Origin: Candidatus Aminicenantota bacterium
Lineage (GTDB): Bacteria > Acidobacteriota > Aminicenantia > Aminicenantales > Aminicenantaceae
DNA length: 64,000 nt
Direction of reading: 5' to 3'
NCBI GenBank assembly: GCA_020348385.1
Contig: CP070750.1
Location: 2,532,476 to 2,596,475, forward strand
Below are positions 9,057 through 18,611 of this stretch, piece by piece (within the stretch, counting starts at the first letter, position 1; each line of letters starts with the position of its first letter). Under the pieces are notes generated by a model. That model searched no databases and had not been told where the DNA came from. It saw only the letters and a program-made list of their open reading frames with translations. Made by a program: the position numbers and the translations under genes.

Positions 9057-9640
9057 AGGTACTGTTTGCCATTTTATCCTATCTTTTTGGAGCCTTTCCC
9101 ACAGGGTACATCCTGTATTACCTCTGCGAGAAAAAGGATATCCGTGCGTACGGAAGCCAGAGCATCGGCGCCACAAACATGCTCAGGCTGAAAGGCTGGC
9201 TTTTTGCCTTGCCTGTGATTTTCATGGATATCCTAAAGGGATTTTTACCCGTGTTTCTCGCTTTAAAGCTCTTTCCTGACAAAAGATTCGCTCTTCTCTG
9301 TGGATTTCTTGCTGTGCTGGGCCACTGTTTCCCGATCTACATCAAACTCAAGGGCGGAAAAGGAGTGGCCACAGCTGTAGGGGTGTATTTGGCCTTGGCG
9401 TTACTCCCCCTTTTTATAGGAATCGGGGTATTTTTAATAATCATAGCTCTAACACGTTATGTCTCATTGGGTTCCATTTTAGCAATGTTGAGCATGCCAT
9501 TCTCGATTTATTTTGTTCAAGGCAACCAGGATAATGCCATTTTAAGCATCGCTATTTTCCTTCTAATCGTTATAAAACATGGAGGAAACGTTCGTCGCCT
9601 CATAGATGGGAATGAAAGAAAATTGGGGGAAAAAGAGTGA
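9053..9640 (+). CDS. plsY: acyl-phosphate:glycerol-3-phosphate acyltransferase
   Basis: PlsY is an inner-membrane enzyme that moves an acyl chain from acyl-phosphate to glycerol-3-phosphate, giving lysophosphatidic acid. Seen are the family blocks AFPTGYIL, YGSQSIGATNMLRLKG, MDILKGFLPVF and GHCFPIYIKLKGGKGVATAVG, with about seven hydrophobic segments in 195 residues. Its ATG sits in an ATGA overlap with thpR and its stop overlaps the GTG of gpsA. GpsA supplies its substrate, so the two are functionally linked. Confidence 0.95.
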   Translation: MKVLFAILSYLFGAFPTGYILYYLCEKKDIRAYGSQSIGATNMLRLKGWLFALPVIFMDILKGFLPVFLALKLFPDKRFALLCGFLAVLGHCFPIYIKLKGGKGVATAVGVYLALALLPLFIGIGVFLIIIALTRYVSLGSILAMLSMPFSIYFVQGNQDNAILSIAIFLLIVIKHGGNVRRLIDGNERKLGEKE

Positions 9641-10644
9641 AAAAGGTTTGCATTGTCGGAGGAGGCTCCTGGGGAAGCGCCATGGCTATCCATCTAGGAA
9701 AGTTGCATGTCGATACAAAACTCTGGATAAGAGAAAATGAGATTTATGAAGAGATAGTCTGCACCGGAGAAAACAAGACGTTCCTTCCGGAAGTGGCATT
9801 CCCTTCTTCGGTTTCTTTTTATCTTGATTTAAAGGAAGCCCTCAAAGATACAGAATTTATTTTTATTGCCGTTCCATCAGGATTTTGTCGGAACATGTAC
9901 GAACAAATGGCCCCTTATCTCACCCCTGATCAATTCATCGTTAGCTTAACCAAAGGGATAGAAGAAAAATCTCTAAAGAGAATGAGTGAAGTCATGTATG
10001 AGGTTTTCCCCCCAGCTTCTCGAACGCGTATCGCTGTTCTATCGGGACCAAGTTTTGCGCGAGAAGTGGCAGAATCTCACCCCACGGCTGTGGTTATATC
10101 AGCGAATAACCTTGAAATGGCAAAAAAAATACAGACTCTTGTCTCCAGTTTGTATTTCAGAGCCTACAGCTCCGATGATATCATAGGGGTGGAACTAGCC
10201 GGTGCCTGCAAAAATGTCATTGCGATCGCGACGGGTATCTCTGACAGTTTCGGATTCGGAAGCAATTCCATGGCGGGATTGGTAACCAGAGGATTGGCAG
10301 AAATGACAAGGCTAGGGGTTAAACTTGGTGCTCGACAGGAAACCTATGCAGGACTTGCAGGTATCGGTGACCTTGTTCTCACCTGCACTGGAAAGCTGAG
10401 TCGCAATCGGTATGTGGGGAGTGAATTGGGGAGGGGAAAAACGCTGGAAGAAATTATCTCGGGGACAAAAATGATCGCCGAGGGAATAACAACGACACAG
10501 TCGGTGCACCAATTGGCTCAAAGAGAGAATGTGGAAACACCGATCTGCGAGCAAGTTTATTCTGTGCTCTACGAGGGGAAAAATCCAACTGATGCTTTCC
10601 GGGATTTGATGTCGAGGGAATTAAAGGATGAATACAAAACCTAA
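9637..10644 (+). CDS. gpsA: NAD(P)-dependent glycerol-3-phosphate dehydrogenase
   Basis: GpsA reduces dihydroxyacetone phosphate to sn-glycerol-3-phosphate, feeding PlsY. The Rossmann signature is VGGGSWGSAMAIHL at the N-terminus. Later come FIAVPSGFCRNMYE, SLTKGIE, VLSGPSFAREVA, the catalytic-lysine segment ELAGACKNVIAIATG and the NSMAGLVTRGLAEMTRLG stretch. Length 335 is normal. The start is GTG in a GTGA overlap with plsY. It is the sixth gene in a row from rimO with a 4-base overlap. Confidence 0.95.
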   Translation: MKKVCIVGGGSWGSAMAIHLGKLHVDTKLWIRENEIYEEIVCTGENKTFLPEVAFPSSVSFYLDLKEALKDTEFIFIAVPSGFCRNMYEQMAPYLTPDQFIVSLTKGIEEKSLKRMSEVMYEVFPPASRTRIAVLSGPSFAREVAESHPTAVVISANNLEMAKKIQTLVSSLYFRAYSSDDIIGVELAGACKNVIAIATGISDSFGFGSNSMAGLVTRGLAEMTRLGVKLGARQETYAGLAGIGDLVLTCTGKLSRNRYVGSELGRGKTLEEIISGTKMIAEGITTTQSVHQLAQRENVETPICEQVYSVLYEGKNPTDAFRDLMSRELKDEYKT

Positions 10645-10657
10645 GAGGAGAAATCGA

Positions 10658-11416
10658 ATGAAATTTAAAATACCTGTGATCTTGTTCATCTGTTTTAGCT
10701 TGATTGTTTGCGCTTCGAGCCAAAAACGGCTTGAAAAGCAGAGGGCAAAGGATCCTCAGTACCAATATAATGTGGGATTGGTCTACCTCCAGAACGACAG
10801 GTATGATGATGCCGTCGTTTACCTGAATAAATCCCTTGCCCTTAAGCCAGACTTTGACCTGGCTTTGAATGCCCTTGGCATCATCTATTTCATACAGGGG
10901 GAATTCCAAAAAGCCATGGATTATCTTGAGAGATGTCTCACGTTGAATCCTGAATTCACGGAAGCCCGCAACTATCTCGGTTCCGTGTACCAAGAATTGG
11001 GCCATTTGGATAAAGCAGAAGCTGAATTCAAGAAGGCCATTGCTGATGAGACTTACCGCTCGAGAGAACTCCCCCATTATAATTTGGCCAGATTGTATCT
11101 GACAAAAGGAAAAGATGAAGAGGCTCTAAAGCTGGTGAACTCGGCCTTAGAATTAAACGACCGGATGGTTATGGCCCTTAACCTTAAGGGAGTTTTGCTT
11201 GAAAGAGATGGAAAACTTAAGGATGCGATCTACAGCTACGAAACGGCATTAAACATTGCTCCTGGGGACATCAATCTTAGCTACAACCTGGCAGTGGCCT
11301 ATTTCAAGAGCGACCGGAGAGCAGAAGCTAAAGCTCTTTTTGAAAAGATTCACCCCAACGTTACGGACGAAGAAATAAAAGGCAAAATCGACGAATACCT
11401 CAAAGTTTTAAGGTAG
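10658..11416 (+). CDS. TPR-repeat lipoprotein (PilF/NrfG-like)
   Basis: The protein begins with a lipoprotein signal (MKFKIPVILFICFSLIVCAS, lipid-bearing Cys near residue 18). About six tetratricopeptide repeats follow, for example YQYNVGLVYLQNDRYDDAVVYL and AMDYLERCLTLNPEFTEARNY. It should sit in the periplasmic space or at the outer membrane as a protein-protein scaffold, as PilW/PilF does for pilus secretins. I start at ATG 10658 because AGGAG lies at 10646-10650, rather than the ATG at 10628 inside gpsA. It follows gpsA by 13 bases and ends the operon. No pilus genes are nearby, so the partner is unknown. Confidence 0.8.
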   Translation: MKFKIPVILFICFSLIVCASSQKRLEKQRAKDPQYQYNVGLVYLQNDRYDDAVVYLNKSLALKPDFDLALNALGIIYFIQGEFQKAMDYLERCLTLNPEFTEARNYLGSVYQELGHLDKAEAEFKKAIADETYRSRELPHYNLARLYLTKGKDEEALKLVNSALELNDRMVMALNLKGVLLERDGKLKDAIYSYETALNIAPGDINLSYNLAVAYFKSDRRAEAKALFEKIHPNVTDEEIKGKIDEYLKVLR

Positions 11417-11462
11417 CCTGGCCGACCCACCCCACCCTAAAGATGTTGTTGATTCGTGCGGT

Positions 11463-11477
11463 TGCCGTTCAACGGCA
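11463..11477 (+). terminator. short hairpin between convergent genes
   Basis: TGCCG (11463-11467) and CGGCA (11473-11477) pair around a 5-base loop in the 65-base gap between the TPR gene and the convergent ahcY gene. There is no T-run on either side, so this is at best a weak bidirectional terminator. Confidence 0.25.
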
Positions 11478-11481
11478 CTGA

Positions 11482-12738
11482 TTAGGTGCCCTCTTGCCAG
11501 GCTGATAGATAATCCTTTTGTTCTTTTGTCAATTTATCTATACGGATCCCCATCGATTTCAACTTCATGCCAGCTATCTTTTCATCAATCGTGGATGGGA
11601 CGGGATAAACCGTCTTATGCAGTTTTTTGCTATGTTGGCAAAGATATTGAGCGCTCAGTGCCTGATTGGCAAAACTCATATCCATCACAACCGCAGGATG
11701 CCCCTCAGCGGCTGCAAGGTTGATAAGCCTCCCCTCTCCCAGAAGGAATATTTTCTTCCCGTTCTTCAGTGTGTATTCATCGACAAATTCCCTGATCGCT
11801 CTCTTTTTTTTGCTCAAATTCTTGATTGCAGGAATGTCGATTTCCACATTAAAATGGCCTGAATTGGCCACGATGGCACCATCTTTCATCTTGGAAAAAT
11901 GCTCCCTAGTGATCACACTTTTATCTCCCGTTACGGTGACAAAAACATCGCCGGTTTTTGCTGCCTCGTTCAAAGACATCACTTGATATCCATCCATGAC
12001 AGCCTCAAGAGCGCGCAGAGGATCAACTTCACAAACGATCACTTTTGCACCCGAGCCGCTTGCTCTCATGGCAACACCACGACCGCACCATCCATACCCA
12101 ACAACAACAAAATTCAATCCAGCTATCAAAATATTCGTTGCTCTCAATATCCCATCAATCGTGCTCTGGCCGGTTCCATATCGATTATCAAACAGATGTT
12201 TCGTCTTCGCATCGTTCACAGCGATGATAGGATAATGAAGAACCTTTGCTTTTGCCATGCTTTTTAGCCGGATCACACCTGTTGTGGTCTCTTCTGTACC
12301 TCCGAGGATTTCGGGAAGCAGTTCTTTCCGCTTGGAATGTATGGCACAGACGAGGTCTGCTCCATCGTCCATCGTGATATGAGGAGAGTGATCCAAACTC
12401 TGATTGATGTGTTTGTAATAGGTTTTGCTGTCTTCTCCCTTGATCGCAAACACAGGAATTCCATAATGTTTCACAAGGGCGGCTGCCACATCGTCCTGAG
12501 TGCTCAAGGGATTGGACGCTGTCAGCCTCACGTCCGCCCCGCCCAGTTTGAGAACCTCCATCAAATTGCCCGTTTCACTGGTGACATGAAGACAGGCCGA
12601 CATTCTGATTCCTTTAAGGGGTTTTTCCCTTTTGAACCTTTGTTTAATATTCCCAAGAACTGGCATAAATCTTCCTGCCCATTCTATCCGAAGCTTTCCC
12701 TTTTTCGCCAAATCCAGATCTTTCACATCATAATCCAA
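11482..12738 (-). CDS. ahcY: adenosylhomocysteinase, short (archaeal/Thermotoga-like) form
   Basis: This NAD-dependent enzyme hydrolyses S-adenosylhomocysteine to homocysteine and adenosine, removing the product of SAM-dependent methylation. Seen are [30 protein letters not shown], the [10 protein letters not shown] substrate loop, [18 protein letters not shown] with the catalytic Lys/Asp, and [18 protein letters not shown] for NAD. At 418 residues it is the shorter form common in archaea and Thermotoga, some of which prefer the inosine analogue in the literature; the preference here is unknown. The start is TTG with AAGGAGG five bases ahead. It lies 15 bases after metK, so the two form a methyl-cycle operon. 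Confidence 0.93.
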   Translation of the reverse strand: MDYDVKDLDLAKKGKLRIEWAGRFMPVLGNIKQRFKREKPLKGIRMSACLHVTSETGNLMEVLKLGGADVRLTASNPLSTQDDVAAALVKHYGIPVFAIKGEDSKTYYKHINQSLDHSPHITMDDGADLVCAIHSKRKELLPEILGGTEETTTGVIRLKSMAKAKVLHYPIIAVNDAKTKHLFDNRYGTGQSTIDGILRATNILIAGLNFVVVGYGWCGRGVAMRASGSGAKVIVCEVDPLRALEAVMDGYQVMSLNEAAKTGDVFVTVTGDKSVITREHFSKMKDGAIVANSGHFNVEIDIPAIKNLSKKKRAIREFVDEYTLKNGKKIFLLGEGRLINLAAAEGHPAVVMDMSFANQALSAQYLCQHSKKLHKTVYPVPSTIDEKIAGMKLKSMGIRIDKLTKEQKDYLSAWQEGT

Positions 12739-12753
12739 TTTATCCTCCTTAGA

Positions 12754-13920
12754 CTAGAGTCCGACCTCGCCTTTCAAAATGCCTGCCTTATCCTCTTTTT
12801 CCCAGGTGAATTCTTTCTCGCTGCGACCAAAATGTCCATAACAGGACGTTTTATGGTAGATCGGCCTGAGGAGATCGAGAGAAAGAATCATTTTTTTGGG
12901 GGTCAATTCAAAATGAGAACGAATCAAGTCTTTGATCCTGTCCTCCGGAATTTTCGCCGTTCCGAATGAATCGACCATTATGGATACGGGTTGGGCAACG
13001 CCGATGGCATAGGCAATCTGAACCTCCAACTTATCCGCAATCCCTGCAGAGACTAGGTTTTTAGCGATATAGCGGGCCATGTATGACCCAGACCTATCGA
13101 CTTTGGAAGGATCTTTTCCCGAAAAACAGCCTCCCCCATGGCTCCCCACACCACCATAGGTATCCACGATGATTTTGCGACCTGTAAGCCCCGTGTCTGC
13201 CAGCGGGCCTCCTTGCTCAAACCGGCCGGTCTCATTGATGAAAATTTTGGTGTTATCATCCAGCATCTCAGGAGGGATGACCTCTTTCACAACAACATTC
13301 TTGATATCCTCCCGTAAGTCACTCATCTGGATTCCGGGGTGATGTTGCGCTGCAATAACCACAGCATCAATTCTCCTGGGAATATTTCCTTCATACTCGA
13401 TAGTAACCTGCGATTTGCCATCCGGCCTCAAGTACTCCAGCACGCTTTCTTTCCGAACTTGAGCAAGTCGACTGACTAATTTATGGGCCATCATAATAGG
13501 CATGGGCATCAATTCTTCTGTCTCACGGCACGCATAACCGAACATGAGTCCCTGATCTCCTGCTCCTTGTTCATGGTCACTTGTCTCATCCACTCCTCTG
13601 GCAATATCGGGAGATTGTTCGTGAATGGACGAAACTACCGCACATGTTTCAAAGTCAAAACCATACCGTGCATCAGTATAGCCTAGTCTTCGGACTGTAT
13701 CCCTCACGATTTTCTGGAATTCACAATATCCATTGCTAGAAATTTCTCCCGCGATGAAAACCAGTCCTGTGGTCACGAGTGTTTCACAAGCAACTCTGCT
13801 TTGAGGATCCTGACCGATCAAATCATCCAGTATTGAGTCAGAGATTTGGTCACAAATTTTATCCGGATGTCCTTCTGTCACGGATTCAGATGTAAAAAAA
13901 TGCTTTCCTTGCTTGCTCAC
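12754..13920 (-). CDS. metK: S-adenosylmethionine synthetase
   Basis: MetK makes S-adenosylmethionine from methionine and ATP. Motifs are [20 protein letters not shown] at the N-terminus, [34 protein letters not shown] and ARYIAKNLV. Length 388 is typical. The start codon is GTG, fixed by AAGGAGG at the proper distance. The ribosome binding site lies in the 5-base loop of a small perfect inverted repeat (13923-13935). ahcY follows by 15 bases. The 224-base region shared with the divergent M16 gene must carry the promoter; I found no clear SAM riboswitch there. Confidence 0.96.
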   Translation of the reverse strand: MSKQGKHFFTSESVTEGHPDKICDQISDSILDDLIGQDPQSRVACETLVTTGLVFIAGEISSNGYCEFQKIVRDTVRRLGYTDARYGFDFETCAVVSSIHEQSPDIARGVDETSDHEQGAGDQGLMFGYACRETEELMPMPIMMAHKLVSRLAQVRKESVLEYLRPDGKSQVTIEYEGNIPRRIDAVVIAAQHHPGIQMSDLREDIKNVVVKEVIPPEMLDDNTKIFINETGRFEQGGPLADTGLTGRKIIVDTYGGVGSHGGGCFSGKDPSKVDRSGSYMARYIAKNLVSAGIADKLEVQIAYAIGVAQPVSIMVDSFGTAKIPEDRIKDLIRSHFELTPKKMILSLDLLRPIYHKTSCYGHFGRSEKEFTWEKEDKAGILKGEVGL

Positions 13921-13922
13921 AG

Positions 13923-13935
13923 GTAACCTCCTTAC
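13923..13935 (-). promoter_or_regulatory. hairpin presenting the metK ribosome binding site
   Basis: On the transcript strand GTAA and TTAC pair around the loop GGAGG, which is the metK Shine-Dalgarno sequence. With only four base pairs it may be chance, or it may hold the site open. Confidence 0.25.
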
Positions 13936-14144
13936 GTGAGGATCGCTTCAGGAAGAAAAGCATAATAATTAACATAAAAATGGGCTATTTTCAATTTCTT
14001 TATTCATCACATCAGCTCGAACCTCCATCATTTCTGACTCGGGAATCGCTCGGAACTCAGAAAGACCAAAAAGGAACAGTATTTGAATTTGAATTCTTGT
14101 TTGTGTTATTTTTATGATTCCCCGGTTTTCTCTGGTTCAAAAAG

Positions 14145-15476
14145 ATGTATAGGATGATGAAAGCTTCTCTTGCTCTCATTTTTATTCTTTTTCTTGTGCT
14201 TTCAAGCTGGGCAGGGAAGCAAGCCAAGGAACTTCCGTTTCCGGTAAAACAGATCACACTAAAAAATGGTTTAAGGGTAATTCTTTCTGAAGATTATTCT
14301 ATGCCAATCGTTTCCGTCGCTGTGGCTTACAAAGTTGGGTCCATCAACGAGGAACCCGGAAAAACCGGATTAGCTCATCTTTTGCAAAATTTGATGTTTC
14401 AGGGATCCAGAAATGTAGGCCAGATGCAGCATTACAGTTTCATCCAGAAGATCGGGGGAACTCTCAATGCCATCACAACGGATGACAAGACTATTTTTTA
14501 TCAAACCGTTCCCTCGAACCAACTGGCGCTTGTGTTATGGTTGGAATCCGATAGGATGAAAACCCTCAATATCAATCCGTCTAATGTGGGAAACATCAAG
14601 AACCAGCTCATCGAAGACATCCAGCTGCAAACAGAATCCGATCCCTATCTAATAAATTCATGGGAATTCGATCGGCTACTATTTTCAAGTTTCGCCTATA
14701 GCCATCCCGTCCTCGGGACGATATCAGACATCAGTAAAATTTCAACGGAGGACGTTCTGGATTTTTTCACGACTTATTATTCGCCGAATAATGCGGTCCT
14801 GACAATCGTAGGACACATCGATGAACATAAGGTTATCCAGCATGTCCAAAGATATTTTTCGACCATCCCGATGAAAGCCGCTCCTCCTCCGCTTGATTTG
14901 GGAGAATTGCCGAAGATAGAGAGTGTCGATCTCACGGTAGAAAATCAGATGGCTTCTTCGCCGGGGTTTTACTTAGGTTACCAACTGGCTCCTCTTTATA
15001 CGGATGACCACTATCGTCTTGCAATAACGGAATACGCTTTGCTGAAAGGCCGTACGTCCCGGATATTCAAGAGGATTTTTGAAAAGGATAAAACAGCAAT
15101 TTCTATGAGTGGCGGAATAGAAACAAGAAACGATCAATCTGTTCTCAAGATATTTGTGAGAGCCAATAACGAAATCACAAACGAACGCAACCAGCGTGCT
15201 GTGCTTGCAGAAATTAACAAATTCAAAACAGATTATATTTCTGACGAGGAGTTGTACAAAACAAAAAATATGTTCAAAATGAATTATCTCAGGCAATTCG
15301 CGACCGTTCTCGATAAGGCTATTTTTCTTACGGAAGAACTATTGGATAGAGGAAGTTTCAACCAGTGGATGGATGAACTGAACAAATATCTTACCGTCTC
15401 CCATTATGATGTGAGCCGTGTAGCTAACATTTATTTTAAAGAAGATAAGATATTAATTAAAATCAAAACAAAATGA
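14145..15476 (+). CDS. exported M16-family peptidase-like protein lacking the HXXEH zinc motif
   Basis: The protein has an N-terminal signal segment (residues 1-23) and the two-lobed fold of M16 (pitrilysin/mitochondrial processing) peptidases: NGLRVILSEDYSMPIVSVAVAYKVGS, later SPNNAVLTIVGHID and RLAITEYALLKGRTSRIFKRIF. Active members carry HXXEH; here the position reads H78-L-L-Q81-N82 (GLAHLLQNLMFQGS), so the catalytic Glu and one zinc His are gone. It overlaps the next M16 gene by an ATGA and should pair with it, since bacterial M16 proteins often form heterodimers. With the motif lost in both, a binding or chaperone role is likelier than proteolysis. The start may be any of ATG 14145, 14154 or 14157. 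Confidence 0.85.
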   Translation: MYRMMKASLALIFILFLVLSSWAGKQAKELPFPVKQITLKNGLRVILSEDYSMPIVSVAVAYKVGSINEEPGKTGLAHLLQNLMFQGSRNVGQMQHYSFIQKIGGTLNAITTDDKTIFYQTVPSNQLALVLWLESDRMKTLNINPSNVGNIKNQLIEDIQLQTESDPYLINSWEFDRLLFSSFAYSHPVLGTISDISKISTEDVLDFFTTYYSPNNAVLTIVGHIDEHKVIQHVQRYFSTIPMKAAPPPLDLGELPKIESVDLTVENQMASSPGFYLGYQLAPLYTDDHYRLAITEYALLKGRTSRIFKRIFEKDKTAISMSGGIETRNDQSVLKIFVRANNEITNERNQRAVLAEINKFKTDYISDEELYKTKNMFKMNYLRQFATVLDKAIFLTEELLDRGSFNQWMDELNKYLTVSHYDVSRVANIYFKEDKILIKIKTK

Positions 15477-16939
15477 GAATCAAACCAAGATTGGGATCCC
15501 TTCATGTGCTTTTTTTATCTTTTTTCGCCCTTTTTCTTATACAAACCCTTCCTCTAGGCTCACAGGAAAGATTCCGGAGGTCTCCTCCTTTGCCTGAACC
15601 GGTTCCCGAATTATCCCTTCCCTTAGTAGAAACCCATACCCTAACCAATGGCCTGGGGATTGCCATCGTCCGCAAACAAGATCAACCTGTCATCAGCATG
15701 AGATTGATCATCATGGCTGGAGAAAGCGTATCCCCTGATCACTTACCTGGAATCGCTACACTGTGCGCAAGAATGATCACCAAGGGTTCGATGAATCTAC
15801 GCGCAGAGGAGATCGAAGAAAAAATCGAGTCCATCGGAGGCAATATCTCGGTTGAAACCCATCCGGATTACACCGAATTCATTTTTTCCTTTCTCGAAGA
15901 ATACTTGGAAGATGCTATGCGACTATTGGGTGAGACCCTCCTTCGTCCCACTTTTCCGCGGCTCGAAATCGGTAACATCCAGAGATCGATGTTTTATGAC
16001 CTGGCCATTCAAAACAACAATCCAGAATTTATTGCCAGAAGACTGTTGTATCAGGTTTTATTCGAGTCGCATCCCTATAGAAAAATCACATTCGACCAGG
16101 GGGGGATCAAAAATTTGAGCCGGAAGGACATCGTTTCATTTTATTCCCGGTATTATCGCCCTAACAATGCCAAGCTTGTTTTGATCGGAAACCTAAGTCT
16201 TGAAATTGCCTCAAGGACGGCGAGCCGTTATTTGAGCCCATGGGAAAAACGAGAAGTGGAGCCTCCCTCTGTTCCGCTGCTGAATCCACGGGATAAAATG
16301 AAGGTGTGTTTTGTCGATCTCCCTCACGCAAAAGATACTACCATTTACCTAGGCAATATCATTTTTCCTATCACGAGCCAGGATTATTTCCCGTTTACCG
16401 TTTTTAACCAAGTCATCGGAGGAACCCCCAACAGCAGGTTGTTTATGCACCTTCGAGAGTCCAAAGCCTATGCCTACTACGCTTTCAGCGAAATGTGGTT
16501 TTTCAGAAGTTGTGGCATCTTTTTGATAAGAGCAAAAGTATTGACTGAATTCAGCTATGATGCCATTCAAGGAATTTTACAAGAAATAAACAATTTGAGA
16601 TATGTCCCTATCCCAAGCCAAGAAATCGAACAGGCTAAGTCTTATCTGATCGGAAATTTCCCGTTGAAAATGGAAACATATGATGACCTCTCAGGAAAAC
16701 TATCAGAAATTCAAGCTTTTGGCCTGGGCAGGGATCATTGGGAAAGGTACTATTCGAATATCATACATATAAATTCAGGAGCGGTATCTCAAATGGGGCA
16801 AAAATATTCCCTTCATACTCCTGTTATCGTTATCGTCGGAAATAAAGAAATCATGGAATATCTGAAAGAATTTGCACTTGTTGGTGTGTACACTCCCGAT
16901 GGAACATTGCGCTATGAAATAAAGAAAGGAGAGAAGTAA
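15473..16939 (+). CDS. exported M16-family protein, second subunit, no HXXEH
   Basis: This second M16-fold protein of 488 residues has a signal sequence (about 1-31). The family core is visible: TNGLGIAIVRKQDQPVISMRLIIMAG, RPNNAKLVLIGNL and GGTPNSRLFMHLRESKAYAY near residue 316. The last block resembles the Arg/Tyr substrate-binding strand of the non-catalytic M16 subunit. The HXXEH position reads T96-L-C-A-R100, so no zinc site. In known M16 pairs one subunit keeps the zinc site; here neither does. It overlaps the upstream gene by 4 bases and the following FTCD gene by one base (TAATG). Confidence 0.85.
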   Translation: MRIKPRLGSLHVLFLSFFALFLIQTLPLGSQERFRRSPPLPEPVPELSLPLVETHTLTNGLGIAIVRKQDQPVISMRLIIMAGESVSPDHLPGIATLCARMITKGSMNLRAEEIEEKIESIGGNISVETHPDYTEFIFSFLEEYLEDAMRLLGETLLRPTFPRLEIGNIQRSMFYDLAIQNNNPEFIARRLLYQVLFESHPYRKITFDQGGIKNLSRKDIVSFYSRYYRPNNAKLVLIGNLSLEIASRTASRYLSPWEKREVEPPSVPLLNPRDKMKVCFVDLPHAKDTTIYLGNIIFPITSQDYFPFTVFNQVIGGTPNSRLFMHLRESKAYAYYAFSEMWFFRSCGIFLIRAKVLTEFSYDAIQGILQEINNLRYVPIPSQEIEQAKSYLIGNFPLKMETYDDLSGKLSEIQAFGLGRDHWERYYSNIIHINSGAVSQMGQKYSLHTPVIVIVGNKEIMEYLKEFALVGVYTPDGTLRYEIKKGEK

Positions 16940-18609
16940 TGAAACTCGTTGAATGCGTACCTAATTTTAGCGAAGGAAGAGATATTGAAAAGATCAACAT
17001 CATCACAAAAGAAATCGAATCCGTTCCCCAAGTGAAGCTCCTCGATGTAGATCCTGGGGAGTCGACAAACAGGACCGTTGTCACTTTTATCGGGACTCCG
17101 GCAGGAGTCAAGGAAGCAGCTTTCCGAGCGATCAAAAAAGCATCTGAAGTGTTGGACATGAACAAACATCAGGGAGCACATAGCCGAATTGGTGCAACTG
17201 ATGTCTGCCCGTTTGTTCCGGTCTCAGGGGTGACGATGGAAGACTGTGTCCAGATTGCCCACGAGGTAGCCAAAAGGGTTGCTGAGGAGTTGACGATTCC
17301 CGTTTTCTTGTATGAAGAGGCGGCTCAGAAACCGGAGAGAAAAAATCTAGCCAATATCCGAGTCGGCGAATACGAGGGATTGGCGGAAAGGCTGAAAGAT
17401 CCCGAGTGGGCACCGGATTATGGAAAACCGATATTCAATCCCAAAACTGGAGCAACAAATATTGGCGCGCGAGAATTCCTGATCGCCTACAACATCAATC
17501 TCAACACACGAGACCGATCGCTCGCACGTCATATAGCATTCAATCTTCGGGAAAAAGGGAGAGCTAAAAGGGACAAAGAAGGGAAGATCATACGAGATGA
17601 AAACGGAAAATCCATAAAGATTCCTGGAAAATTCAAAGCGGTCAAAGCAGTGGGTTGGTATATCGAAGATTATGGCATTGCCCAGATATCCATCAATTTC
17701 ACCAATTACAAAATTTCTCCGCCCCACCTGGTTTTCGACGAAGCCATAAAAGAAGCCGAATCCATCGGTCTCCGAGTGACGGGAAGCGAATTGGTAGGAT
17801 TGATCCCCAAAGATGCCATGCTATTAGCAGGTCGACACTACCTGAAAAAGCAGGCTAAGAGTCCGGGTGTACCAGAAGAGGAACTGATAGATATCGCTGT
17901 GAAATCTTTGGGCCTGGAAGATGTTTCTCCGTTTGACCCGAAAAAAAAGATCATCGAATATCAGTTCCAAGAAGTAGAAGATCCTTTGATCGATAAAAAC
18001 CTCCGTCAGTTTGCCAATGAATTATCTATGGATTCCCCGGCACCCGGAGGAGGAAGCACGGCCGCTTTGAGTGGGGCGCTCTCATCGGCCCTCACATCCA
18101 TGGTATCCAATCTCACTATGGGAAAAAAAGAATATGAGAGTGTCCAAGGAAAAGCGATCGAACTTGCAATGACAGCTCAAGAACTCAAGGATGAATTCCT
18201 GAGAGCGGTGGATCTCGACACGGTGGCATTCAACAAGGTGATGGACACATTTCGGATGAAAAAAAAGACAGAAGAACAGAAAAAAGAAAGGGATGCGGCC
18301 ATTCAGGAAGCGACCAAAGAGGCAACTCTCGTGCCCTTGGAAGTATTGGAAAAAAGCATAACGGCGCTGGAATTGGCAAAAGATATCGCCATGCATGGGA
18401 ACAAAAACTCTATAAGCGATGCAGGAGTTGCGGGATTGACGGCCCAAACGGCTGCAGAAGGAGCCTACTACAACGTTATCATCAATCTGCCCGATATCCA
18501 AGATGAAAAATTTACGACCGATATCAAAGCCAAAGCAGTAACCTTGAAAAGCGAAGCCATTAAGATCAGTAACGAAATCAGAAAAATCGTGGAAGAGGAG
18601 CTAAAATAG
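16939..18609 (+). CDS. ftcD: fused glutamate formimidoyltransferase / formimidoyl-THF cyclodeaminase
   Basis: This 556-residue protein joins two steps of histidine breakdown and one-carbon transfer. Residues 1 to about 330 are the formiminotransferase (KLVECVPNFSEGRD, HQGAHSRIGATDVCPFVPV with the presumed catalytic His81), moving the formimino group from formiminoglutamate to tetrahydrofolate. From about 350 the cyclodeaminase domain follows (SPAPGGGSTAALSGALSSAL), releasing ammonia to give methenyl-THF. The same domain order occurs in animal FTCD and some anaerobic bacteria. Other hut genes are not in this window. Its ATG overlaps the stop of the second M16 gene, and the THEP1 gene follows by two bases. 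Confidence 0.93.
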   Translation: MKLVECVPNFSEGRDIEKINIITKEIESVPQVKLLDVDPGESTNRTVVTFIGTPAGVKEAAFRAIKKASEVLDMNKHQGAHSRIGATDVCPFVPVSGVTMEDCVQIAHEVAKRVAEELTIPVFLYEEAAQKPERKNLANIRVGEYEGLAERLKDPEWAPDYGKPIFNPKTGATNIGAREFLIAYNINLNTRDRSLARHIAFNLREKGRAKRDKEGKIIRDENGKSIKIPGKFKAVKAVGWYIEDYGIAQISINFTNYKISPPHLVFDEAIKEAESIGLRVTGSELVGLIPKDAMLLAGRHYLKKQAKSPGVPEEELIDIAVKSLGLEDVSPFDPKKKIIEYQFQEVEDPLIDKNLRQFANELSMDSPAPGGGSTAALSGALSSALTSMVSNLTMGKKEYESVQGKAIELAMTAQELKDEFLRAVDLDTVAFNKVMDTFRMKKKTEEQKKERDAAIQEATKEATLVPLEVLEKSITALELAKDIAMHGNKNSISDAGVAGLTAQTAAEGAYYNVIINLPDIQDEKFTTDIKAKAVTLKSEAIKISNEIRKIVEEELK

Positions 18610-18611
18610 TC

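Noticed and set aside
13921..14144. A SAM or SAH riboswitch in front of metK.
   Set aside because: The short leader shows no match to the conserved cores I know; only a 4-bp hairpin is visible at the ribosome binding site.
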